Assembly (NCBI GenBank): GCA_025980465.1
Contig: JAICXJ010000017.1
Span: 1-58,214 of the forward strand
DNA length: 58,214 nt
From: Frankiales bacterium
Lineage (GTDB): Bacteria > Actinomycetota > Actinomycetes > JAFAQI01
Reading direction: 5' to 3'
Shown here one piece after another: positions 25,454-34,776 of this stretch (its first letter is position 1; each line of letters starts with the position of its first letter). Under the pieces are notes generated by a model. That model was not told where the DNA came from, ran no database searches, and saw nothing but the letters and a program-made list of their open reading frames with translations. Position numbers and translations under genes: made by a program.

Positions 25454-26356
25454 TTACTCCTTCAGCCCACTGTGGTCGGGTGCCGAGGCGCGAGATGGCA
25501 AAGCGTTCGTGTTGCCACCAAGGATGACATGGACATTGTCGATCAGTCGCGTCGAGCCCACCCTCGCCGCAATCAGGAGGATGGCTTCCCGCGTACCGGC
25601 AGCCGGCCGTTCCCAGCTCGCGGCGTCGACAACATCGAGGTAGTCGACGCGCACCGTCGGCGAAGCCGCCAACACCTCACGCGCCGCTGCCAGCGCGGCG
25701 TCGGCCCCCTCATCGCTGCGTCGTGCGCCGGCGCGTAGGGCACGCGAGAGGGTGAGCGCGGCGTCGCGATCGGAGTCGCTGAGATAACGGTTGCGGCTGG
25801 ACCGCGCGAGTCCGTCGGCCTCGCGCACCGTCGGCAGTCCCACGATCTCGACCTGCGGATGCCGCTCCGCCGCCATCCGCCGGATCAACGCCAGCTGCTG
25901 GGCGTCCTTCTCGCCGTACAGCGCGATGTCGGGCCGGACCAGGTCGAGCAGCCGAGACACCACGGTCACCACACCGTCGAAGTGGCCGGGGCGAAACTCG
26001 CCTTCGTATCTGGATCCGAGCTCACCCGCCGACAGCCGCTCGACCGGCTCATCGTCGGGATAGACCTCCTCCGTAGGTGGTGCGAAGACGAGGTCGACCC
26101 GCTCTGCCTCGCAGCAGGCCACATCCGCTTGCGGCGTACGTGGGTACCGGTGGAAGTCCTCGTTGGGCCCGAACTGCAGCGGATTCACGTAGACCGTAAC
26201 GATCACACTGTCGGCGAGGTCACGCGCTGCCCGGATCAATCGGACGTGACCGTCATGTAACGCCCCCATCGTCATGACGACCGCGACCCGTCCGGGCAGC
26301 ACCGCGCGGGCGGCCCACAGCTCGGCGCGGGTTCGTGCGACCGTGGTGCCGGTCAC
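25454..26356 (-). CDS. panC: Pantothenate synthetase PanC
   Basis: 300 residues; joins pantoate and beta-alanine using ATP. Motifs: [19 protein letters not shown] (about 27-45, the HIGH-like site), [16 protein letters not shown] (about 58), [14 protein letters not shown] (about 148) and the KMSKS-equivalent SSRNRYLS (about 186). Its ATG overlaps the stop of the DUF2520 gene by 4 nt, so the two are translationally coupled. Confidence 0.96.
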   Translation of the reverse strand: MTGTTVARTRAELWAARAVLPGRVAVVMTMGALHDGHVRLIRAARDLADSVIVTVYVNPLQFGPNEDFHRYPRTPQADVACCEAERVDLVFAPPTEEVYPDDEPVERLSAGELGSRYEGEFRPGHFDGVVTVVSRLLDLVRPDIALYGEKDAQQLALIRRMAAERHPQVEIVGLPTVREADGLARSSRNRYLSDSDRDAALTLSRALRAGARRSDEGADAALAAAREVLAASPTVRVDYLDVVDAASWERPAAGTREAILLIAARVGSTRLIDNVHVILGGNTNALPSRASAPDHSGLKE

Positions 26357-27255
26357 TGCTTCGGTCTCACTGCAAGTACGTCGAGCAAGGCGCTCGCCTG
26401 ATCGACATCGATGGTCCCCGCAGCCAGACCGCGAACCGCGGTAAGTCGGCCGAGCGCGACGTAGGCGTCGACAACGTCCGGCGCTTGCTCGGAAAGTGTC
26501 GCGAGATGCGTGGCGACAGTGCCGGCGTCACCGCGAGCGATCGGTCCGGTGAGTGCCTGGTCGCCGAACCGCAGCGCGTTGTCCATCGCGGCGCCGAGCA
26601 GTGGCCCGAGCATTCGCTCCGGGCGGTCGACCCCGGCGTGCGTCAACAACTCGGCGGCCTGCGCGACGAGGGTGACGAGATTGTTTGCGCCGAACGCCAG
26701 CCCGGCGTGGTAGAGCGGACGAAGCTCTTCGGCAACCCAGTACGGCTCGCCCCCCATCTCGATGACGAGCGCCTCGACCACCGGACGCAGCACCTCGTCG
26801 CTGGTCACCCCGAACGCGGCACCGTCAAGGCGCTGGAGGTCGACGTCAGTGCCGGTGAAGGTCATCACCGGATGGAGTGCGAGTGGAAGCGCGCCCTGCG
26901 CCGCCAGCGGTGCCAGAACCGTGGTCCCGTGCGCGCCACTCGTGTGGGCGACGAGCGTTCCGCGACGGACGACCTCGGCGTTCGCTATCCCCGCTACGAA
27001 CGGCTCGAGTGCATCGTCGGGAACCGCGACGAGCAGCAAGTCGGCAACGGCCGCGACCTGATCGGCTGCTCGGATCTCGGCATCGGGTAGCAGCCGGGCG
27101 GCTCGCTTCCTACTCGCGTCCGACACCGCGGCGACGGCAACCACCCGATGTCCGGCCAGTGTGAGGGCGGCGCCGAGGACCGCGCCGACCCGTCCGGCGC
27201 TGATCACGCCGACCGAAAGCCGGGCAGGGCGATCTGCCGGAAGGTGAATGGTCAT
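26353..27255 (-). CDS. DUF2520 Rossmann-fold protein (Rv3603c-like)
   Basis: 300 residues from ATG 27255. An N-terminal Rossmann domain starts LSVGVISAGRVGAVLGAALTLAGHRVVAVAAV (about 13-44), and a C-terminal helical domain has SGAHGTTVLAPL and LHPVMTFTG (about 130-150) followed by GAAFGVTSDE, the DUF2520 block. The family resembles 6-phosphogluconate or pyrroline-carboxylate reductase folds; in other bacteria it sits beside panC, suggesting a role in pantothenate or a ketopantoate-like reduction, but activity is unproven. It leads the operon. It is divergent from the methyltransferase with a 58-nt gap. Confidence 0.88.
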   Translation of the reverse strand: MTIHLPADRPARLSVGVISAGRVGAVLGAALTLAGHRVVAVAAVSDASRKRAARLLPDAEIRAADQVAAVADLLLVAVPDDALEPFVAGIANAEVVRRGTLVAHTSGAHGTTVLAPLAAQGALPLALHPVMTFTGTDVDLQRLDGAAFGVTSDEVLRPVVEALVIEMGGEPYWVAEELRPLYHAGLAFGANNLVTLVAQAAELLTHAGVDRPERMLGPLLGAAMDNALRFGDQALTGPIARGDAGTVATHLATLSEQAPDVVDAYVALGRLTAVRGLAAGTIDVDQASALLDVLAVRPKQ

Positions 27256-27313
27256 GGTTCCAGTCCTGTGATGGGTACCGGACCGCACCAGGGTACGACG
27301 TACCGTCCTAGCC

Positions 27314-28357
27314 GTGGGAGAGGTCCGGCGTGAGGCAAGCGGGAGCTGGCGCAGCTGGCGGGTCGCGATGTCGGACGCCCTGTATGGCCCGGCGGGTTTC
27401 TACCGCGACGCCGGGGCACCGGGCCACCACTTCCGCACCGCGGCGCACACCGGGTCCGAGTGGGCCGCCGCGATTGCCGCATTGGCGGATCGGGTCGATG
27501 AGGCGCTCGCGCGGCCGGCCGACTTCTGGGTTGTCGACGTCGGCGCCGGTGGCGGGGAGTTGCTTCGCGAACTCGCCCGGCTCGCGCCCTCCCGGTGGCG
27601 GCTCATCGGCGTGGACCTCGCACCGCGGTCGCCGGGACTTCCGCAGCGAGTGCAGTGGCAATCACAACCGCCCGCGGCCGTCACCGGACTCCTGCTTGCC
27701 GTCGAGCTGCTCGATGTGGTTCCGGTCGAGGTCGTCGAGCTCACCGCGCAGGGGGTACGACGGGTCGAGGTGGATGGAGACGGCAACGAACGGCTCGGCG
27801 GCCTGCCGGACCGGGTCGACCTCGAGTGGCTCGCTCAGTGGTGGGACGGCGCCGTCGTCGGCGACCGCACCGAGAGCGGTTACAGCCGCGACGAACTGTG
27901 GGCGCGCTTGCGCGGGGCTGTGACGCGCGGCCTCGCGGTAGCGATCGACTACCGTCGGTGCAACCCGCCACGGCCGGACGGGACCCTCACCGGCTTTCGG
28001 GACGGACGTCAGGTGGCTCCGGTCCCGGACGGCACATGTGACCTCACCGCGCACGTCTTCTTCGAGTCGATGCAACGGGTGGGAGACATCGTCGTCTCCC
28101 AACGAGACGCGCTGCACCAGCTTGGCCTCACTGTGAGGCAACGACCCAGGTACGACGGCGACAGCGAGGCGTATCTCAACGCACTGTCGTCAATGGGTCA
28201 CGTTGCGGAGCTGACCGACCCGCTCGGGCTCGGCGGCTTCACCTGGCTCGTGCATCCGGTTGCTGTCGAGAACCCGCTCGCCGATCCGGCACAGGTTCTC
28301 CCGCGAAATACGCCCGCGCGACGTACTTCGGTACGCACATCGTCCACGCCTCGGTGA
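27314..28357 (+). CDS. SAM-dependent methyltransferase, MidA/NDUFAF7 family (COG1565)
   Basis: 347 residues from GTG 27314. The N-terminus ALYGPAGFYRDAGAPGHHFRTAAHTGSEWAAA (about 22-55) is the family signature, followed by the SAM-binding motif WVVDVGAGGGELLRELA (about 70), then LLLAVELLDVVPVEVVEL (about 130). Relatives methylate an arginine of a complex I subunit. The last 40 residues (from about 28239) overlap the antisense MmcQ/YjbR gene and look unlike a folded domain (rich in Arg, Ser, Thr), so the true conserved end is near LVHPVAVENP. It is plausible that the frame was extended by loss of an earlier stop. Confidence 0.82.
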   Translation: MGEVRREASGSWRSWRVAMSDALYGPAGFYRDAGAPGHHFRTAAHTGSEWAAAIAALADRVDEALARPADFWVVDVGAGGGELLRELARLAPSRWRLIGVDLAPRSPGLPQRVQWQSQPPAAVTGLLLAVELLDVVPVEVVELTAQGVRRVEVDGDGNERLGGLPDRVDLEWLAQWWDGAVVGDRTESGYSRDELWARLRGAVTRGLAVAIDYRRCNPPRPDGTLTGFRDGRQVAPVPDGTCDLTAHVFFESMQRVGDIVVSQRDALHQLGLTVRQRPRYDGDSEAYLNALSSMGHVAELTDPLGLGGFTWLVHPVAVENPLADPAQVLPRNTPARRTSVRTSSTPR

Positions 28358-28637
28358 CCAGCTCGGTCATCTCGTCCTCGTCAATCGCGGCGAGCCGCAC
28401 GATCACCCAGTTGAACCGAAGGTCCGAGGTCGTCGGCATCACGAACTTCACTGGCTCCGCGGCTACGACGCTCTCGCGCTGCTCCTTGGGGAACCCGACT
28501 CCCATCAAGGTCTCGTCCTGGGAGATGCCGGCGTAGACGATCTGACCGACCCGGAACCGGACCCGGTCGCGGATGAGGTGCTCGGTCGTTCGCGGCAGCG
28601 TCAGCGCGAGCGCGCGGATTCCCTCGACCGTCACCAT
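28239..28637 (-). CDS. MmcQ/YjbR family DNA-binding-like protein
   Basis: 132 residues from ATG 28637. MmcQ/YjbR proteins have a double wing fold; this one shows VEGIRALALTLPRTTEHL (about 4-21), RFRVGQIVYAG (about 27), VGFPKEQRESVVAAEPVKF (about 47) and FNWVIVRLAAIDEDEMTELVTEAW (about 75-98). The last third overlaps the 3' end of the convergent methyltransferase gene by 119 nt. It is 33 nt upstream of the response regulator gene, which is transcribed in the same direction, but its function is unknown. Confidence 0.85.
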   Translation of the reverse strand: MVTVEGIRALALTLPRTTEHLIRDRVRFRVGQIVYAGISQDETLMGVGFPKEQRESVVAAEPVKFVMPTTSDLRFNWVIVRLAAIDEDEMTELVTEAWTMCVPKYVARAYFAGEPVPDRRAGSRQQPDARAR

Positions 28638-28670
28638 GACCGGAACCCTACGAGGCAGCGGGGACGAGAA

Positions 28671-29330
28671 TCAGGTGGCGAGTCCGGTGCGGAACGCCCA
28701 GGCAACCGCCGCCGACCGGTCACTCACGTCGAGCTTTGCGAACACGTTGTTGACGTGCGTCTTGACGGTTGCCTCCGTCACGAAGAGCTGGCTCGCGATC
28801 TCGCGATTCGACAATCCCTGAGCCATCAGCTGGACCACCTCGGTCTCGCGCTCGGTGAGGGCGCCTCCGGGTGGCGTCGCGATCGGTGCGGCCGTTGCGT
28901 TGCCGGAGGTGACAAGCTCGACAAGCCGCTCCTGTACGGCGGGGTCGAGCCGAGTCCGTCCGGATGCCGCATCTCTGATGGCCCGCTCGATCTCCTCGGA
29001 GCTGGCGTCCTTTGTCAGATATCCACGCGCGCCGGCCCGCAGTGCGGCCATGACTGACTCGTCATCGGCGTACGTCGTGAGGACGACGACCTCGACCGCC
29101 GGTGCCTGCTCGCTCAACCGGCGCGTCGCTTCGACCCCGTCGACGCGAGGCATCCGCAGGTCGAGCAACGCCACATCCGGCTCAGCCGCGAGGACCGCAG
29201 CAACCGCCTCCTCGCCGTCCGCCGCTACGCCGACCACGTCAATGCCGTCGATGAGCCCGAGCATGAGGCTCAGGCCCTCTCGGACCAGCGTCTGGTCGTC
29301 AGCAAGCACGACCCGGATGGGATCAGTCAT
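28671..29330 (-). CDS. NarL/LuxR family response regulator
   Basis: 219 residues. Receiver domain: VVLADDQTLVREGL (residues 7-20), phospho-acceptor in VALLDLRMPRVDGVEATR (about 52-69) and Lys in LTKDASSEE (about 105). DNA-binding domain: LTEREEVVQLMAQGLSNREIASQLF-type helix-turn-helix (about 155-180; the actual text is LTERETEVVQLMAQGLSNRE) followed by VTEATVKTHVNNVFAKLDVSDRSAA. It starts with ATG overlapping the sensor kinase by 8 nt. The pair probably controls the divergent ABC exporter. Confidence 0.93.
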   Translation of the reverse strand: MTDPIRVVLADDQTLVREGLSLMLGLIDGIDVVGVAADGEEAVAAVLAAEPDVALLDLRMPRVDGVEATRRLSEQAPAVEVVVLTTYADDESVMAALRAGARGYLTKDASSEEIERAIRDAASGRTRLDPAVQERLVELVTSGNATAAPIATPPGGALTERETEVVQLMAQGLSNREIASQLFVTEATVKTHVNNVFAKLDVSDRSAAVAWAFRTGLAT

Positions 29331-30540
29331 CCGAGTGCCGTTGACCGATCGCGACGGCAGCGCTGAGCGGAAGCCTGACCTCCACGGTGAAGCCCTGACC
29401 GTTGCGACCTGCGGTCATCTCCCCGCCGGCCAGCTCGGCGCGTTCACGCATTCCTCGCAGGCCGTTGCCGCCTCCCGGCAACGTCTGCGCGCCACCGCTG
29501 CCGTCATCACTCACCCGCAGTGCGACCTCGGTGGGGTGCCATGCAAGGCGGACCTCGACCCTGGTCGCGTGCGCGTGCTTGGCGACGTTGGTGAGCGCCT
29601 CCTGGGCGGCGCGGAACAACGCCACGCGCGTCTCGGGCGACAGCCCGGCCGGCGTACCGGTTTCCTCGAAATGCGCGCTCACGCCGCTGTCCCGCTCGAA
29701 CTCGCTGACCAGTGAGGGCAGCCGCTCCGGACTCGGAAGCGCGTCGTCCCGAAGCGTCCCGACGGCATCGCGCGCCTCCTCCAGGCCGGTGCGGGCGAGC
29801 GCGACGGCACGGTCGATCCGGCCCACCACTTCGGCGTCGACCTCACGCGACTTCGCCAGCACTCGGGTCGACTCGAGGTGCAAGGACAAGCTCGAGAGTG
29901 TGTGCGCCAAGACGTCGTGCAGCTCGCGGGCGAGCCGGGCGCGCTCTGCCACCACGGCGCTGCGTTGCTCGGCATCGCGGCTTTCCCGCAGCTCGACGAC
30001 AAGTTGCGCGTTGGCGTGCGAACTGCGAAGAACTCGGCCCCAGAACAATGCCGCGAGCCCGAAGAATGTCGCGCCGACCCCGTTTCCGAGGCCACCGCCG
30101 ATGTCGCGCTGGCCGACGAACATCGTCGACAGGGTGATCGAGGCGACGGCGCACGCCCACGGCAGGATCGAGTCGGGCAACGCGTACCAGAACGGCGCCA
30201 CGAAAAGTGAGGCGTACCCAGAGACGAACGCCTGGCCATTATGGGTGAGTACGTGCATCCAGGCGCCGACCCCGATCGTGGCGATCACGGCAGCGATGTC
30301 GATCCAGTCGCCCTCGCGACGCGTGGCAACAATGCCCCACGCAGCGGCCAGCGCGAGAATCAGCCCGACCGACACCGCGCGATCGCCGCCGGACAACCGG
30401 TGGAACGCCGACAGCGTCTGCACCGCACAAATGATGGTGACGCCGTGTCGGGCGGTGAGCTGCACCGGGCGCGGCAACATGTCGCCCATGCGCGGCATGG
30501 TTGGGCCGCGCCAGATGCCATCGGTGCTCACGGTGATCAC
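29323..30540 (-). CDS. NarL-type sensor histidine kinase (HisKA_3)
   Basis: 405 residues. The first 150 residues contain about five hydrophobic segments forming the membrane sensor. The phosphorylated His lies in RLARELHDVLAHTLSSLSLHLE (about 202-223), the HisKA_3 pattern, and the ATPase domain has EALTNVAKHAHATRVEVRL (about 311), DDGSGGAQTLPGGGNGLRGMRERAEL (about 340, N, G1 and G2 boxes). The start codon is uncertain; GTG 30540 is the longest choice and weaker internal ATGs lie at codons 15 and 18. It shares the 146-nt divergent region with the ABC transporter genes. Signal unknown. Confidence 0.9.
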   Translation of the reverse strand: MITVSTDGIWRGPTMPRMGDMLPRPVQLTARHGVTIICAVQTLSAFHRLSGGDRAVSVGLILALAAAWGIVATRREGDWIDIAAVIATIGVGAWMHVLTHNGQAFVSGYASLFVAPFWYALPDSILPWACAVASITLSTMFVGQRDIGGGLGNGVGATFFGLAALFWGRVLRSSHANAQLVVELRESRDAEQRSAVVAERARLARELHDVLAHTLSSLSLHLESTRVLAKSREVDAEVVGRIDRAVALARTGLEEARDAVGTLRDDALPSPERLPSLVSEFERDSGVSAHFEETGTPAGLSPETRVALFRAAQEALTNVAKHAHATRVEVRLAWHPTEVALRVSDDGSGGAQTLPGGGNGLRGMRERAELAGGEMTAGRNGQGFTVEVRLPLSAAVAIGQRHSDD

Positions 30541-30686
30541 CGTACGGCGATCAGGCCGCCCGCGGATCGGCCTGCGGGTGGAGACCTGAACTCCACCTGG
30601 GATCCACCCAAAAGGCGACGCCGAATGCCACCTCAGCCACGTACGGTCTGAGCAGTCAGAACCGCATGGCGCGAAGGGGCACCAAC

Positions 30687-31628
30687 ATGTCAGCGATCGT
30701 CGTTGACGACTTACGCAAGAGCTACGGCGCCACCCGCGCCGTCCACGGCGTGAGCTTCACTGTCGATGAAGGCGATTGTGTCGCCCTCCTTGGACCCAAC
30801 GGAGCCGGCAAGACCACGACGCTGGAGATTCTCGAAGGCTTTCTCAGTCGCGACGGTGGCCGGATCGAGGTACTGGGCACAGACCCGGCGCGGGCCGACC
30901 GCACCTGGCGCCAGGGCATCGGCATCGTTCTGCAGGGCACCGCGGTCGATCCGTACCTCACCGTCCGGGAGACGCTGTCGCGCACCGCGGACTTTTACCC
31001 CAATCCGCGCCGGATCGACGAAGTGATCGAGCTGGTGGGCCTCGGCGAGAAAGCCGACGCCAGGGTCAACAAGCTCTCCGGTGGACAGCAGCGGCGGCTC
31101 GATGTCGCCTACGGCATTGTCGGCAACCCGCGGTTGCTGTTCCTCGATGAGCCGACGACCGGCTTCGACCCGTCGGCACGGCGCGGCGCCTGGCAGCTGG
31201 TCAGCGACCTGCGCGGTCTCGGCACCACCATCATGCTGACCACCCACTACATGGATGAGGCACAGGCACTCGCCGACAACATCATCGTGATCGGTGCCGG
31301 AGAAGTCGTCGCGGAAGGCACCCCCGATTCGCTGGGGGGCCGCGACACCGCCGCCATGCTGATCCGGTTCCGGCTGCCCGCATCGATTGATCCGACGGCG
31401 CTGCCGGTCGAGGTCGGCATCGACAAGCACGGCTTCTGCGAGATCACGACCACCGATGACATCCGGGTGCTCAACACACTCACCTCGTGGTCGCTCAAGC
31501 ACGCCATCCCGTTGGAAGGCCTGGTCGCAACCCGGCCGAGCCTCGAAGACATCTACCTTTCGCTCGTGGGCATGAACCTGCTCGATGGCCAGGCCGATGA
31601 GCCGGTCCCGGCCGGAGTGCCCCGATGA
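30687..31628 (+). CDS. DrrA-type ABC exporter ATPase
   Basis: 313 residues from ATG 30687, with AAGGGG upstream. Walker A GPNGAGKTTTLEILEG (about 38), signature LSGGQQRRLDVAYGIVGNP (about 128), Walker B RLLFLDEPTTGFD (about 150), switch His in LTTHYMDEAQALAD (about 188). The C-terminal 90 residues match the DrrA/CcmA-type regulatory tail. With the permease it forms an ABC-2 exporter for a hydrophobic compound or peptide; resistance or efflux is likely. It ends in the ATGA overlap with the permease. Confidence 0.93.
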   Translation: MSAIVVDDLRKSYGATRAVHGVSFTVDEGDCVALLGPNGAGKTTTLEILEGFLSRDGGRIEVLGTDPARADRTWRQGIGIVLQGTAVDPYLTVRETLSRTADFYPNPRRIDEVIELVGLGEKADARVNKLSGGQQRRLDVAYGIVGNPRLLFLDEPTTGFDPSARRGAWQLVSDLRGLGTTIMLTTHYMDEAQALADNIIVIGAGEVVAEGTPDSLGGRDTAAMLIRFRLPASIDPTALPVEVGIDKHGFCEITTTDDIRVLNTLTSWSLKHAIPLEGLVATRPSLEDIYLSLVGMNLLDGQADEPVPAGVPR

Positions 31629-32398
31629 GCGACCTGGCGCTGGTGGCGACCCAGGTCCGCTACGAGCAGAAGAGCTATTGGCGCAACCCGCTTGCCGCCG
31701 GCTTCACGTTCCTGTTCCCGCTGGTGCTGTTCATCATTTTGGTGGGAGTCACCAGGGGCGCAACCGATGCGAAGAATCTCGGGGCAGGTGTCCATCTCGC
31801 CCAGTACCTGACGCCTAGCGTTCTCGGATATGCCGTCATGAGTGCCTGCTTCATGTCCGTCGCGATGACGCTGGTGCGGCAGCGCGAGTCCGGAGTTCTC
31901 AAACGGATGCGCGGTACGCCGGTGCCGTCATGGGCGCTCATCGGCGGCATCATCGGCAACGCCGTGATCACCGCGACGCTGATCTCGGTGGTCGCCGTCG
32001 GCTTCGCCGTCGTCGTGTACGGCGTGTCGCTGCCAGCGGCGAACGTCCTACCGGTCGTCGTGACCATCGCACTGGCGTCATTGACGTTCTGCGCGCTCGG
32101 CGTTGCAGTGTCATCGATCATTCCGAACGTCGACTCCGGTCCCGCGATCATCAACGTTCCGTACTTCCTACTGGTGTTCATCTCCGGCACGTACTTCCCC
32201 GTGACCGGCACGATGGCTCACATCGCCGCCTGGCTACCGCTGCGGCCGTTCATCGTGGCGCTCTACTACCACGGGTTCAACCCACTCAACACCGGTAGCC
32301 CGTGGGCCTGGCATCAGCTCGGCAGCCTGCTGCTCTGGGGCGTCGGGAGCACGATCTACGCGGTGCGCCATTTCCAGTGGACCCCGCGCAAGGGGTAG
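31625..32398 (+). CDS. ABC-2 type permease (DrrB-like)
   Basis: 257 residues. About six hydrophobic segments: [19 protein letters not shown] (about 21), [19 protein letters not shown] (about 68), [26 protein letters not shown] (about 106), [24 protein letters not shown] (about 142), [18 protein letters not shown] (about 178) and a final [11 protein letters not shown] region. This is the ABC-2 membrane domain. The ATPase upstream is translationally coupled. Confidence 0.9.
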   Translation: MSDLALVATQVRYEQKSYWRNPLAAGFTFLFPLVLFIILVGVTRGATDAKNLGAGVHLAQYLTPSVLGYAVMSACFMSVAMTLVRQRESGVLKRMRGTPVPSWALIGGIIGNAVITATLISVVAVGFAVVVYGVSLPAANVLPVVVTIALASLTFCALGVAVSSIIPNVDSGPAIINVPYFLLVFISGTYFPVTGTMAHIAAWLPLRPFIVALYYHGFNPLNTGSPWAWHQLGSLLLWGVGSTIYAVRHFQWTPRKG

Positions 32399-32444
32399 TA
32401 CTCCTCGCCCCCCCGTCAGCGACGCCTCTGGGAGGATCCCCGGC

Positions 32445-33593
32445 GTGACGACGGAGCTGACGGTCTCCACCGGCGATCTCGCGACGTCGGAGTTCCTGCT
32501 GAACATCGGGCCGCAGCATCCGGCGGCACACGGCGTGCTGCGCCTCGCGCTTGCTGTCGACGGCGAGCACATCGTCCGCGCCGAGCCTGTCGTCGGCTTC
32601 ATGCATCGCGGTGCCGAGAAGCTCTTCGAAGCACGCGACTATCGCCAGATCCTGGTACTGGCGAATCGCCATGACTGGTTGTCGGCGTTCAGCAACGAAC
32701 TCGGCGTCGCGATCGCCGTCGAGCGGATGCTGGGCATCGAGGTGCCGGCCCGCGCGGTATGGACCCGAATGTTGCTCGCCGAGCTCAACCGGGTGCTCAG
32801 CCACTTGATCTTCCTCGGCGCGATTCCGGATGAGCTCGTGTCCGATCCGCCGATCGGACCCGCGTTCCGCGAGCGGGAACGGATCCAGGCCGTCATGGAG
32901 ACCGCCGCCGGCGGGCGGATGCACTTCATGTTCAACCAGGTGGGCGGGCTCAAGGACGATGTGCCGGCCTCCTGGGATCACCTCGCTGCCGATGCGATCG
33001 CGGCGGCCCGCGCGGCAGTTCGGCGCGATCTCGAACCGGTCATCGCAGCCGACGAGGCATTCCGGAGCCGGGCCCGCGGCCTCGGCCTTCTCGATCGCGC
33101 GGTCGCAGCGGACTACGGGGTCTCCGGCCCGATCGCCCGGGCCAGTGGAGTCGACCTCGACGTGCGACGCGACGATCCCTACCTCGGGTACGGCGAGCTG
33201 CCCGCGGATGCGCTGCGGGTTGTCACCCGGAGCGAGGGCGATGTCCTCGCCCGTTTCGAGTGCCTACTCGAGCAGGTGGAAGTCTCGCTGGACATCGCCG
33301 AGCACTGCCTGAGCCGGCTGGCCGAGCTCGGACCCGGGCCGGTCAATGTCCGGCTGCCGAAGGTCGTCAAGGCGCCCGAGGGCGAAACCTACGTGTGGAC
33401 CGAGAACCCGCTCGGGATCAACGGCTACTACCTCGTGTCACGCGGCGAGCGCACTCCATGGCGGCTGAAGCTGCGCAGCGCGTCGTTCAACAACGTGCAG
33501 GTGCTCTCGCGCATCCTGCCGGGATGTCATGTCGCCGACCTCGTCCCGATTCTTTGTTCCACCTTCTTCGTAGTCGGCGACATCGACAAATGA
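32445..33593 (+). CDS. Orphan NADH-quinone oxidoreductase subunit D paralogue (NuoD2-like)
   Basis: 382 residues from GTG 32445, with GGGAGG 9 nt upstream. It has the 49-kDa/NuoD hallmarks: [20 protein letters not shown] (about 22-41), [12 protein letters not shown] (about 49-60, with conserved His54), [35 protein letters not shown] (about 92-126). The quinone-site segment usually DRLDY reads NRHDW (Trp78), and the C-terminus ends [12 protein letters not shown] where canonical NuoD has a S-x-D-x-V-x-G-E-x-DR motif. There are no other nuo genes in the window. It may be an accessory or hydrogenase-type relative. Actinobacteria are known to carry a second nuoD elsewhere. Confidence 0.85.
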   Translation: MTTELTVSTGDLATSEFLLNIGPQHPAAHGVLRLALAVDGEHIVRAEPVVGFMHRGAEKLFEARDYRQILVLANRHDWLSAFSNELGVAIAVERMLGIEVPARAVWTRMLLAELNRVLSHLIFLGAIPDELVSDPPIGPAFRERERIQAVMETAAGGRMHFMFNQVGGLKDDVPASWDHLAADAIAAARAAVRRDLEPVIAADEAFRSRARGLGLLDRAVAADYGVSGPIARASGVDLDVRRDDPYLGYGELPADALRVVTRSEGDVLARFECLLEQVEVSLDIAEHCLSRLAELGPGPVNVRLPKVVKAPEGETYVWTENPLGINGYYLVSRGERTPWRLKLRSASFNNVQVLSRILPGCHVADLVPILCSTFFVVGDIDK

Positions 33594-33601
33594 CAGTGGC
33601 G

Positions 33602-33630
33602 CCTGACTAGTGTCGTGACACTAGGTCAGG
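33602..33630. terminator. Bidirectional terminator overlapping the binding-protein stop codon
   Basis: Arms cctgactagtgtc (33602-33614) and gacactaggtcagg (33617-33630) pair over 8 bp in the centre (CTAGTGTC with GACACTAG) and 5 bp outside, with a 1-nt bulge and a 2-nt loop. The stop of the binding protein gene (33621-33623) lies inside the 3' arm and the nuoD-like stop is 9 nt away. Both convergent genes probably end here. Confidence 0.65.
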
Positions 33631-34616
33631 TTCTCGTCCTTCAGGAACTGCTGGGCCACCTGCTGGGGAGTGCCGTGGTCGATCTGCACTGCCTTGTTCA
33701 GGTCGATGAGCGTCGTCTGGTCGAGCTTGGAGTCGACCGCGTTCAGCGCATTGGCCGCAGCGCCGGTTGCGAGCGAGCTCGCCACCAACGGCACGATGTT
33801 GTCCGAGGCCTGCAGGTTCTTGTCATCGGTGAGGACGACCAGGCCCTTCTGCACGACCGTCGGATCGGACGTGAAGACCAGGCCGACATCCGCCTTACCG
33901 GAAGTCAACGCCTTCTCGGTGAGCGGGCCACCGGGGTCGGTCTGCTTGAAGCCCTTGATCTTCATGCCGTAGGTGTTTTTCAGACCCGGCTCGCAGAACG
34001 GCCGACTCGGGCACTCCGGCGGACCGGCGAGCGTCAACGGGTGCGACTTCGAGTACGTCGCGAGCTGCGAGAGGGTCTGGATGTGGTTGGCGGTCGCAAA
34101 CGACTTCTTGACCGCGAACGCATTCTTGTCGGTCCCCGCGGCGGCATTCAACACAGCAAGGCTGCTCGGTAGCTCCGCCTTCAGCGCCGTGATCGTCGTG
34201 TTGATGTCACCGGAGGCCTTGCTCGGCGCGTTCGCGCCATTGGCGAGAGTGTTGATGTAGTCGGTGAGAGTCGCGGCGTACTCCGGGACGACCTTGATCG
34301 TGCCCTTCTTCACCAGCGGGTAGTAGACCTCGCGGCTCGCAAAGTTCTTGGTCGACGCGTTGTACCCGCACGCCTTCAACGCGAGCGCGTAGATCTGCGC
34401 AAGGGTTTCGTTCTCCGAGAACGCCGCCGCCGCCACGACGACCTTTCCGCTGCCGTGCTGGCCGCCACAGAGCGCCGGCAGGCTCGAGTTTGAAGTGTTC
34501 GTCGTCTGAACGCTCGGGTTGCCGCCACTGCTCGACGAGCCGCAGGCGGCGAGGGTGAGGGCGAGCGCGACACCCGCCGCGCTGAGCATGATCGTTTTGG
34601 GTCGCGAACCGGGCAT
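33621..34616 (-). CDS. Osmoprotectant ABC transporter substrate-binding lipoprotein (OpuCC/ProX-like)
   Basis: 331 residues from ATG 34616, with GGAG near. Lipoprotein signal: KTIMLSAAGVALALTLAAC (Cys at about residue 24). The mature chain begins with Gly-Ser/Thr linker and then GSGKVVVAAAAFSENETLAQIYALALKACGYN (about 50-82), the OpuAC/ProX fold, followed by REVYYPLVKKGTIKVVPEYAATLTDYI (about 92-118). Binds choline, glycine betaine or a similar osmolyte outside the cell. The gene is separated by 160 nt from the permease genes and may have its own promoter. Confidence 0.88.
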   Translation of the reverse strand: MPGSRPKTIMLSAAGVALALTLAACGSSSSGGNPSVQTTNTSNSSLPALCGGQHGSGKVVVAAAAFSENETLAQIYALALKACGYNASTKNFASREVYYPLVKKGTIKVVPEYAATLTDYINTLANGANAPSKASGDINTTITALKAELPSSLAVLNAAAGTDKNAFAVKKSFATANHIQTLSQLATYSKSHPLTLAGPPECPSRPFCEPGLKNTYGMKIKGFKQTDPGGPLTEKALTSGKADVGLVFTSDPTVVQKGLVVLTDDKNLQASDNIVPLVASSLATGAAANALNAVDSKLDQTTLIDLNKAVQIDHGTPQQVAQQFLKDENLT

Positions 34617-34776
34617 CTCCGAACCTGCCTTCTGTGTCCCGCGTGGCAGGGCTGCCATCGCGCGTGTCTGGCGGGTCGGAACCCGCTGGTCTGACTCTAT
34701 GCGTGCCGATCCTGGTGCTTCCACCCGAGACGCGTCACGGTCCGGTCACTGGTTGCGCCATGCAACGAGTTCTGGC

